Part shown: positions 42,552-48,840 of the stretch, piece after piece
Position numbering within the stretch: the first letter of the stretch is position 1
Layout of the letters: each line of letters starts with the position of its first letter
Origin: an uncultured Mollicutes bacterium
GTDB taxonomy: Bacteria; Bacillota_I; Bacilli_A; RFN20; CAG-826
Assembly (NCBI GenBank): GCA_900545015.1
Contig: UQXJ01000009.1
Span: forward strand, 1 to 48,840
Direction of reading: 5' to 3'
Length of the DNA stretch: 48,840 nt
The notes under the pieces: model-generated
Database searches by the model: none
Told to the model about the DNA's origin: nothing
What the model saw: only the letters and a program-made list of their open reading frames with translations
Made by a program: the position numbers and the translations under genes

Positions 42552-44261
42552 TTATTTGATTTTTAATAAACTAGTTAAGGCTTTATAATATGCGTCGCAA
42601 CGCTTTTCAGCAGTTTCCAAATTCTTATCAATTACTTCAATATAGAATTTACATTTTGGTTCTGTACCACTTGGTCTTACACAAATATTTGACCCATCTT
42701 CGAATATAAATTTAATTAAATCGCCAGTTGGAAGATTTTCAATGGTTGAAGTTTCTTTAGTATGTAAATTAAATCTTTTGAGTTTGAAATAATTTTCAAT
42801 AACTTTAACTTTATTATCTAAAAGTGAAGTAATTGGGTGTTTTTCGAGCTCATCCATAATAGCTTTCATTTCACTTTGTCCTTCACTTCCTTTGAAGTAA
42901 ATATTATAAAGTTTAGCTTTATGTTGTCCGTATTTTTCACCTAATTTTAGATATGCTTCATCTAAAGTTAAGCCATGTTTTTTATACCATAACGCCATTT
43001 CACAATATAGAAGGATTGCTTGAATACCATCTTTATCTCTTACAAATGGTTTAATTAAGCATCCATAAGATTCTTCATAACCAAATATAAATGTTGGTCC
43101 ACCATTAACTTCATAATAATGAATTCTATCTCCGATATATTTAAATCCAGTTAAGAATGATTCGCATTTAACGCCATAATTATCGCAAATTTCTTTGCCT
43201 AACATTGAAGAAACAACTGTATTATAAACAACTGGATCTTTTGGAAGAGTTCCTTTTGCCTTACGTTCAGAAATAATGTAATCAAGTAAAATTGCAGCAC
43301 TTTCATTTCCAGTTAATAAAACATATTCACCTTTTCTATTTTTACAAGCAAGTCCAACTCTATCTCCATCTGGATCAGTCATGCAGATAAGATCAGCATC
43401 AATTTGCTTAGCAAGTTTAATTGGCTCTTCATAAGAGACAGCATTTTCTGGATTTGGTGATTTTGTTCCACTAAATGCTGGGTCTGGATTGCATTGTGAC
43501 AAAACTGGATGTACATCATAACCACAATCTTTAAAGACTCTCATTGCATTTACATAACTTGTACCATGGTTAGGTGTATAAACAATTTTGAAATCTTTTT
43601 TATCTAAATCTGGATTAACTTGAACAGAATCACAAAGAGTTACATATAAATCATCAATGTCTTTGTCAAAAACATTATTCTTACCTCTAATTTTAGCAGT
43701 AGGAACTTCAACATTTAATTCATCGCCAAGTGTTCCTATAATTTCGATTAAATCTTTAATTTTGCTTGGAACTAATTGACATCCTTCTTCATCATATACT
43801 TTATATCCATTATCTTCTTTAGGGTTATGTGAAGCTGTAATCATAATTCCACCGCTACATTTTTGAACTCTAACAGCAAAACTTAATTCAGGTGTTGGTC
43901 TTAAAGAATCAAAAATATAAGTATCTATTCCCATTTCGTTTAATATACGAGCTGATTCAAGTGTAAATTCTCTGCTCATATATCTATTATCGTGTGAAAT
44001 TGCGCAACTTACTTTACCTGTATATTTTTTTAATAAATATTTTCCAAATCCGACAGTTGCTTTTCTAACTGTAAAAAGATTCATTCTATTTGTTCCTGGG
44101 CCAAGAATTCCTCTCATTCCAGCAGTACCAAAAGCGATGTCTTGGAAAAACGCATCATCAATTTCAGCATCTGACATTGATTTTAAAATATTTTTATCTT
44201 CGTCAGAAACATTAGGACTATTCATCCATCTTTCAAAATTTTTATGTGTTGTTTCAGTCAT
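42552..44261 (-). CDS. Phosphoglucomutase/phosphomannomutase (PgcA-like)
   Basis: Alpha-D-phosphohexomutase of 569 residues that interconverts hexose 1- and 6-phosphates. The phosphoserine loop is TASHNPKEDNGYKVY, the metal loop is DPDGDRVG, the sugar-binding loop is FGYEESYG and the phosphate-binding loop near the C-terminus is RPSGTEPK. The length matches the Bacillus PgcA group, which feeds glucose 1-phosphate into UDP-glucose and glycolipid synthesis. GAGGT lies before the ATG. It appears monocistronic with its own terminator. Confidence 0.93.
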   Translation of the reverse strand: MTETTHKNFERWMNSPNVSDEDKNILKSMSDAEIDDAFFQDIAFGTAGMRGILGPGTNRMNLFTVRKATVGFGKYLLKKYTGKVSCAISHDNRYMSREFTLESARILNEMGIDTYIFDSLRPTPELSFAVRVQKCSGGIMITASHNPKEDNGYKVYDEEGCQLVPSKIKDLIEIIGTLGDELNVEVPTAKIRGKNNVFDKDIDDLYVTLCDSVQVNPDLDKKDFKIVYTPNHGTSYVNAMRVFKDCGYDVHPVLSQCNPDPAFSGTKSPNPENAVSYEEPIKLAKQIDADLICMTDPDGDRVGLACKNRKGEYVLLTGNESAAILLDYIISERKAKGTLPKDPVVYNTVVSSMLGKEICDNYGVKCESFLTGFKYIGDRIHYYEVNGGPTFIFGYEESYGCLIKPFVRDKDGIQAILLYCEMALWYKKHGLTLDEAYLKLGEKYGQHKAKLYNIYFKGSEGQSEMKAIMDELEKHPITSLLDNKVKVIENYFKLKRFNLHTKETSTIENLPTGDLIKFIFEDGSNICVRPSGTEPKCKFYIEVIDKNLETAEKRCDAYYKALTSLLKIK

Positions 44262-44345
44262 ATAAATACCTCAAATTTATAAATTAATTTTAAACTAAGA
44301 ATTTTCTATTTGCCACTTTTAAATATAGACTTGAGAAAACTAATT

Positions 44346-45317
44346 TTATTTTAACAGGTTTAAGGTTTTAAGGATGTCTTGATCTTTTTTAGTTAATGGT
44401 CCAATAAATTCTTTATTGCTTAAATAATTTAACTCGCCTTCAATATTTCCAAATTTCAATTTATAAGCATGTAAAAATTGGTAACGATATTTAAAATTCT
44501 CTTCAAATCTCTTGTTTTCTTTGAAGTTTCCATATTTTTGATCTCCTAAAATAGGGTGACCAATATATGAAAAATGTACTCTTAATTGATGTGTTCTTCC
44601 CGTAATAAGAGTAGCTTCTACTAAACTATATTCGCCATTATCTTTAATCTTTTTATATTCGGTAATTGCTGTTTTTGCTCCATTTGCTAAACTAGAAACT
44701 TTTACAAATCCCTCATTTTCATCCTTTAATAAAGGGGCATTAATTGTTCCGTTTTCTTCAGTTACACCATTTAAAAGAGCAAGATATGTTTTCTTAATTT
44801 CATCATGAGTTTTAAAAAGATCCATCATCTTTTGACTTGAATTTATATTCTTAGCAAAAACAACAAGTCCACTTGTGTTTCTATCAAGTCGATGACATGG
44901 ACCTGGAGTAAAACCTGTTCCATCATTTTTAAATTCACCTTTATTAAAAAGATAAGATAAAACCATATTTGATAAAGTTATTCTCTTTTCTTCTTGATCT
45001 CCATGAATTAAAAGACCTTTAGGTTTATTAACAATTAAAATATTTGAATCTTCATAAACAACATCAATATCACTTTTATATTTTTCAATTGATTTAGGTT
45101 TATTGAATTCTTCTATTTGTTCATCTTTTATATATATTCTTAAAACGTCATTTTCCTTTAATATATAATTTTCTTTAACCCATTTTCCATTTATTTTAAT
45201 GTCTTTTTTTCTAAATGTTTTATAAATAAAACTTAATGGTGCATCATTAAGAAATTTCTTTACATATTTATCAACTCTTTGATTAGCTACTTCTTTTTTA
45301 ATTATTACTTCTTTCAT
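44346..45317 (-). CDS. RluA-family pseudouridine synthase (RluC/RluD-like)
   Basis: rRNA-modifying enzyme of 323 residues. An S4 RNA-binding domain fills about residues 5-60 (DKYVKKFL, FRKKDIKINGKWVK). The catalytic Asp is in CHRLDRNTSGLVVFAK, and the C-terminal family motif is GRTHQLRVHFSYIGHPILGD. A member of the RluC/RluD group is likely, acting on 23S rRNA; exact sites cannot be read. There is no clear Shine-Dalgarno sequence, and a TTGACA at 45341-45346 with TTTAAT abutting the ATG would put transcription start inside the gene, so this promoter is doubtful. Confidence 0.92.
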   Translation of the reverse strand: MKEVIIKKEVANQRVDKYVKKFLNDAPLSFIYKTFRKKDIKINGKWVKENYILKENDVLRIYIKDEQIEEFNKPKSIEKYKSDIDVVYEDSNILIVNKPKGLLIHGDQEEKRITLSNMVLSYLFNKGEFKNDGTGFTPGPCHRLDRNTSGLVVFAKNINSSQKMMDLFKTHDEIKKTYLALLNGVTEENGTINAPLLKDENEGFVKVSSLANGAKTAITEYKKIKDNGEYSLVEATLITGRTHQLRVHFSYIGHPILGDQKYGNFKENKRFEENFKYRYQFLHAYKLKFGNIEGELNYLSNKEFIGPLTKKDQDILKTLNLLK

Positions 45318-45361
45318 ATTAAAAAGATTAAAGTTTTAAGTGTCAAAAAGCAATTAAAATA

Positions 45362-45391
45362 ATGACAAAACGCTTTTATTTTTGTTAAAAT
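45362..45391 (+). promoter_or_regulatory. tRNA-Ser promoter (extended -10)
   Basis: ATGACA at 45362-45367 and TAAAAT at 45386-45391 are 18 bases apart, with TGT right before the -10 box. It ends nine bases before the tRNA. Confidence 0.65.
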
Positions 45392-45400
45392 ATTACTCAC

Positions 45401-45491
45401 GGAGAAATACCCAAGAGGCTGAAGGGGTGGGCTTGGAAAGCTCATAGTCCTGTTAAAAGGAGCGGGGGTTCAAATCCCCCTTTCTCCGCCA
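45401..45491 (+). tRNA. tRNA-Ser (anticodon GGA)
   Basis: The acceptor stem GGAGAAA/TTTCTCC, discriminator G and an encoded CCA are present. The anticodon loop is TTGGAAA, giving GGA for UCC/UCU codons. A long variable arm (TAGTCCTGTTAAAAGGAG) confirms the serine class, and the T-arm is GGGGG/CCCCC around TTCAAAT. The 91-base length includes CCA. It is preceded by its own promoter and followed by a hairpin terminator. Confidence 0.96.
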
Positions 45492-45508
45492 CTATTTTTA
45501 AAAATATG

Positions 45509-45545
45509 CCCTGTTCTAATTAGTTAATAAAAGAACAAGGTTTTG
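45509..45545 (+). terminator. Terminator downstream of tRNA-Ser
   Basis: CCCTGTTCT (45509-45517) pairs with AGAACAAGG (45532-45540) with one mismatch and is followed by TTTT. Confidence 0.6.
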
Positions 45546-45549
45546 CTTT

Positions 45550-45704
45550 AAAATAGCAAATAAATTCAGTACGGGTTGAAATCCCGACAAGGCGGAAAAA
45601 GGCGGATTTTTTAAAAACAAGACCTTTACGTAACCTGTTTTAGCTTAGTGCAGTTAATTTACCAGCACCCATATAGCAATAAAATTGAGTCTAGAGTAAG
45701 AAAA
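45550..45704. other. Unexplained segment between tRNA-Ser and the broken regulator gene
   Basis: No gene is seen. The segment includes a stem CGGG-TTGAAAT-CCCG at 45572-45586, which looks like a tRNA T-arm with one changed loop base, then GGCGGAAAAAGGCGGA at 45591-45606 and a T-run. It is more GC-rich than other gaps here and may be a scar of a mobile element or tRNA remnant. Confidence 0.35.
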
Positions 45705-47100
45705 TTATTTAACTATTTCCCAATGACCGTGATTTCCAGAGCCAACATATCTAATTCTAGTAGATTCATTTACGATTCTTTGGATTGTTCTAACAGAAAT
45801 GCCTAATGCATTAGCAAGGGATTTTCTTGTAATCTTATTGTTTAATGCAATTTGTCGAACAATTAATTCTTCTAAATTTAAGTTATCGTTGCGAGTGCCA
45901 TCGTGAGTGCCATCGTGAGTGCCATCTTGTGTTTTGACATCTCCCATCGCGAGTTTATTGTATTTAAATACAACCGTGAAGGAATTTGGATAAGTAAAAT
46001 CAAAAACACTTTTGTTATATTCCTCAAGAATTGTAGATACACCTCTTCCGCTTTCTTCAAATTTATCAAATTTCATAAAAACTTTTGCGAGTTCTGGATT
46101 AATTGGTTTAGATTTACTAGATAAAAACTCATCTTTAGCTTGAATATCGAGAGGAGAACCATAGGAATAGATTTCCAAACGATCTTTAAAAAGAAATACA
46201 GCTGGTCCAGTTTTGCCCTCCCAATTATTATGAAGGACAGCGTTTATATAAGCTTCTCTAAAAGCTCTTTTATTAAATAGAAACTCATCTCTTCTAGAAG
46301 CTTTGCCATTAAAATATGAACGCACTTTGTTCTCTGCAAATTCCATATAATCAAGTAAAGAATCAATTGATTTTAATACACATCCACCGCCAAATTCTTT
46401 TCTATAAACATATTCCGATTGTTTATTAATACCACCAAATTTTACAACTTTAAATGACATATCAAATTGGTCAGAAAGCATATAAGCAATGTAATTAAAT
46501 TTTTTATCGTAGGTAAGCATAAAATTATTGGAAAACATATTGTCTTCTGTATAAGATAAATGATATTCATCAAGATAAATCTTAAAAAACTCTGAATGTT
46601 AAATCTTGTCTTGGAGATTCTTCGGTTTTTAAAGAAAATTCATTACCATTGAGAATTTTCCATAGTTTTTTCTCTATTTTAGGAAATCTTCTAATGTCTT
46701 CTTTGCTAGAACCAACACGAATATATCTGACATTTTTATAATCAGTAATAACATCACTAGCAGCAGGAATCTCAACGTAAACTACTCTATTGCTATCAAA
46801 CTATTCTTCTTTAAATTCAACATCAATGTGTGGGTTTAAATTCCTTGATAAATAATGAGCGTAATTTTCGCCACCATTAACTTCTTTTTCATAATTGAAT
46901 TTGGAGTTTGTTAATTTCATTGTTCGATCTTGAACACCCCAAATAAGATAACCAAAATCTTGTTTTCTTAAGGCGGCACCATTAGAAAGCGCAGAGATAT
47001 ATTCTCCTATCTCATCATCATCACGAAAGCCATCTTTGTATTCGACATATTCGCATTCACTTTTATTATTAATAATGTGGAGAAGTTTTTCTTTTGTCAT
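45705..47100 (-). pseudogene. Broken AlbA_2-domain ATP-binding regulator (COG2865-like)
   Basis: The minus strand encodes one protein interrupted twice. Residues 1-99 (46801-47100) form the start of an AlbA_2/Schlafen-type domain (CEYVEYKDGF, GYLIWGVQDRT) and end at a TAG at 46801-46803. The same frame then continues with family-like sequence (VVYVEIPAASD, YIRVGSSKEDIRRFP) until a frameshift near 46590. The rest lies in another frame, including an open frame at 45705-46538 (277 residues) with the GHKL-like ATPase part (KRAFREAYINAVLHNNW, EESGRGVSTI) and a C-terminal helix-turn-helix (ITRKSLANALGISVRTIQRI). The intact protein would be about 475 residues. Such proteins are found in accessory regions. 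Confidence 0.8.
45893..45928 (-). repeat. 12-bp tandem repeat coding for Asp-Gly-Thr-His
   Basis: Three 12-base units (GAGTGCCATCGT, the third with one change) encode the linker DGTHDGTHDGTR in the broken regulator. The unit is a multiple of three, so copy changes keep the frame. Confidence 0.8.
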
Positions 47101-47282
47101 CTTTTAAAATCATATCATAATACAAGAGGCAATTCACTTTAAATATATAAAATGATAAAGAAAAGTATCAAATCCCAATTGTATTTTGTTAAGCAACGAA
47201 TATAAAACGTTGCGATTAGTCATTCCTACTCAAAAATTTGTATTGCTTATTATTCATATATAAATTCTCGAAAAATAATTTT

Positions 47283-48545
47283 CTAAGCTTTTAACATATT
47301 TATAGGAACAATAAAGGTATCATCTTTTTTCCAAGCATCGCCACATGCTGTTAAAATCATTTTAAAAGAAGGAAGTTTCTGTTTATTTTCTCTTATCTTA
47401 TCTTCAATTAATTTTAAATTTGAGATTCCTTCCTTAATTAATTCATCACCTCCTAATTTAATCTCAACAAGAGCATAATTGCCATTTGGTAGGTGAATTA
47501 CTGCGTCACATTCTAATCCATTTCCATCTCTAAAGTGTCTAATTTCGCCATCTAGACTTTCGACATAAATTGTTAATTCTTTAATTGCAAAATCTTCAAA
47601 CAAAAATCCGAAAGTTTTTGGATCATTTAATAAATCGTTTGGTGACATATTCAGTGAATATGCAGCAATAGAGGTGTCAACAAAGTGTCTAGTTGGTGAT
47701 GTAATAATAACAGTTTTACTCCTAAAATTAGGATTCCAAGCGTCAATATCTTTAACAATATATAAGTCTTGAAGCGCTTCTATATATTTATCAAATGTTG
47801 CTTCACTTATTTTTCTATCATCATTTTTATTAATATCACTAATTAAAACCGACTTTCTCGCTTCTGTAGAAACATTTCTTGCATAACTTCTAAGGATCAT
47901 TTTGAAAATTTCAGGTTTTTTATTACGGAATTTAGAATTTTTCGAATTTTCGAATTCAAATAAAGTAGAACAATAATTTTTTGTAATTTTTAAAGCTTTT
48001 TCTTTTTCAGCCACAATTGATAATGGCCAACCACCACGACATATATAGAAAGCAGTATCAAATAAATTATAATTCTCATTTAGAAAGAAAATTTCTTTCT
48101 TTTCCTTAAATAAATCAGCTAGCGAAACTAAACCACTTGATTCATTTGATTCGTAAAGACTCATTGGTCTCATTTTAATAGTGACAATTCTTCCTGCACC
48201 AGAATGATAAATATTTTCTTTATCAACAGGGGTTGAACTACCTGTAAAAATAAATTGGCCAAATTTGTTGTCTCGATGATCAATTTCTGCTCTAGCACAA
48301 TTCCATAAATCAGGAACATTTTGCCATTCATCTAAAAGACGCGGAGTTTCTCCAAATAATATCGCTTCAGGATTTGCTTCTACCATACGAATTTTTTGTA
48401 ACGTATCTAATGCGTATTTGCTCTTAGCAAAAAGTTCGCAAGTAGTCGTTTTACCACAAAATTTAGGGCCGGCGACAACAACAACTCCTGATGTTTCAAG
48501 TGCTTCTTCTATTTGTTTTTCAACATATCTTTTAAAATATTTCAT
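47283..48545 (-). CDS. AAA ATPase with DUF4143 domain (COG1373 family)
   Basis: ATPase of 420 residues. Walker A is VVVAGPKFCGKTTT near residue 25, Walker B is PRLLDEWQNVPD, and a sensor-like FIFTGSSTP follows. The C-terminal DUF4143 domain includes a nuclease-like motif ECDAVIHLPNGNYALVEIKL, which places Asp and Glu-X-Lys as in PD-(D/E)XK folds, a usual trait of this family. The function of these ATPases is not established; many sit in accessory regions. GACGAGGATATACGAATG holds the ribosome binding site (GAGG). A promoter lies just upstream, with three 24-bp repeats abutting its -35 box. Confidence 0.9.
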   Translation of the reverse strand: MKYFKRYVEKQIEEALETSGVVVVAGPKFCGKTTTCELFAKSKYALDTLQKIRMVEANPEAILFGETPRLLDEWQNVPDLWNCARAEIDHRDNKFGQFIFTGSSTPVDKENIYHSGAGRIVTIKMRPMSLYESNESSGLVSLADLFKEKKEIFFLNENYNLFDTAFYICRGGWPLSIVAEKEKALKITKNYCSTLFEFENSKNSKFRNKKPEIFKMILRSYARNVSTEARKSVLISDINKNDDRKISEATFDKYIEALQDLYIVKDIDAWNPNFRSKTVIITSPTRHFVDTSIAAYSLNMSPNDLLNDPKTFGFLFEDFAIKELTIYVESLDGEIRHFRDGNGLECDAVIHLPNGNYALVEIKLGGDELIKEGISNLKLIEDKIRENKQKLPSFKMILTACGDAWKKDDTFIVPINMLKA

Positions 48546-48562
48546 TCGTATATCCTCGTCTT

Positions 48563-48591
48563 ATCTTAAAATAAAAATTACCCACTTTCAA
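48563..48591 (-). promoter_or_regulatory. Promoter of the DUF4143 ATPase gene
   Basis: On the minus strand TTGAAA (48586-48591) and TAAGAT (48563-48568) are 17 bases apart. The tandem repeats begin at the next base upstream. Confidence 0.65.
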
Positions 48592-48663
48592 GAATTTTTA
48601 TATAGTTTCTTTTACATAATTTTATAGGGTTTCTTTTACATATTTTTATATGGTTTCTTTTAC
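48592..48663 (-). repeat. Three tandem 24-bp iteron-like units
   Basis: Units at 48592-48615, 48616-48639 and 48640-48663 each read, on the minus strand, GTAAAAGAAAC, two variable bases, TATAAAA and a four-base A/T tail. They abut the -35 box of the ATPase gene. There are no spacers between units, so this is not a CRISPR array. Confidence 0.85.
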
Positions 48664-48840
48664 TAAGCCAAACAGCAATAAAGTGAAAAAATAAAAATAA
48701 GTTCCTACCAAATAAATTTAAATTGTCATTTATGTTTTTTAAATAAAAAATCCTTTTTTGCAGTTGCGTGCTTTTTAACCACTGTTTTTCATGCTTTATG
48801 ATACAATGTCGGTAGAACTTATTTGAAGTCTACAATTCTT
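48664..48840. other. Right-end intergenic region
   Basis: No gene is visible. An extended -10 box (TGATACAAT) at about 48798-48806 faces the plus strand and may start a transcript beyond the window. AAAAAATCC... A/T runs are otherwise featureless. Confidence 0.35.

Noticed and set aside
45318..45346. Promoter of the pseudouridine synthase gene
   Set aside because: TTGACA and TTTAAT have good spacing, but the -10 box abuts the ATG, so transcription would start inside the gene.
48592..48663. CRISPR array
   Set aside because: Units are contiguous 24-mers without unique spacers and no cas genes are seen.
1..48840. Mycoplasma genetic code (TGA as Trp)
   Set aside because: Conserved Trp codons are TGG in EF-G, RpoC and PepP, and long genes have no internal TGA.

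Overview
The window is AT-rich, bacterial and almost fully coding. Gene order and sequence point to a low-GC Bacilli/mollicute-related bacterium, probably an uncultured host-associated anaerobe of the RF39 type; that placement is inference. The core block follows the Bacillus order cysS, rlmB, sigH-like, rpmG, secE, nusG, rplK, rplA, rplJ, rplL, ybxB, rpoB, rpoC, and the str operon rpsL, rpsG, fusA, tuf lies further along in the same direction. Conserved tryptophans are written TGG and the large genes are unbroken under the standard code, so this is not a TGA=Trp mycoplasma. RpoB nevertheless carries the Asn in the rifampicin pocket that is known from mollicutes.

Layout. 0-9 kb: an aminopeptidase P, a TetR-controlled three-gene ABC-2 transporter with divergent overlapping promoters, and a PLP-dependent Orn/Lys/Arg decarboxylase. 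8.8-12.7 kb: small metabolic genes (phosphodiesterase, a membrane protein of unknown function, a BaiN-like flavoprotein, a ZIP metal transporter, a nucleosidase). 12.7-17.1 kb: the str operon with its own promoters. 17.2-20.8 kb: a heterodimeric ABC exporter. 20.9-24.7 kb: a compact operon hypB - large Fe-S/flavin oxidoreductase - hypA, in which the oxidoreductase is split by an apparent one-base frameshift. 24.9-39.6 kb: the rpoC to cysS block, with clear sigma-A promoters, terminators, an L10 leader and a candidate L1 leader. 39.7-45.3 kb: a HAD phosphatase, a lipoprotein with a structured leader, a phosphoglucomutase and a pseudouridine synthase. 45.4-48.8 kb: tRNA-Ser(GGA) followed by an accessory stretch holding a broken AlbA_2-type regulator and a DUF4143 AAA ATPase.

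The least explained signals are non-coding. Three tandem 24-bp units sit directly against the -35 box of the DUF4143 ATPase gene. A related element occurs upstream of two other genes (near 2.0 kb and 42.4 kb), where two conserved blocks keep the same 40-bp spacing. All three sites have the same orientation relative to the gene they precede, which fits binding sites of an unknown regulator or a dispersed intergenic repeat. The hypB/oxidoreductase/hypA operon is the most interesting gene set: it suggests a nickel enzyme coupled to NAD(P)H/flavin chemistry whose structural genes lie outside the window.
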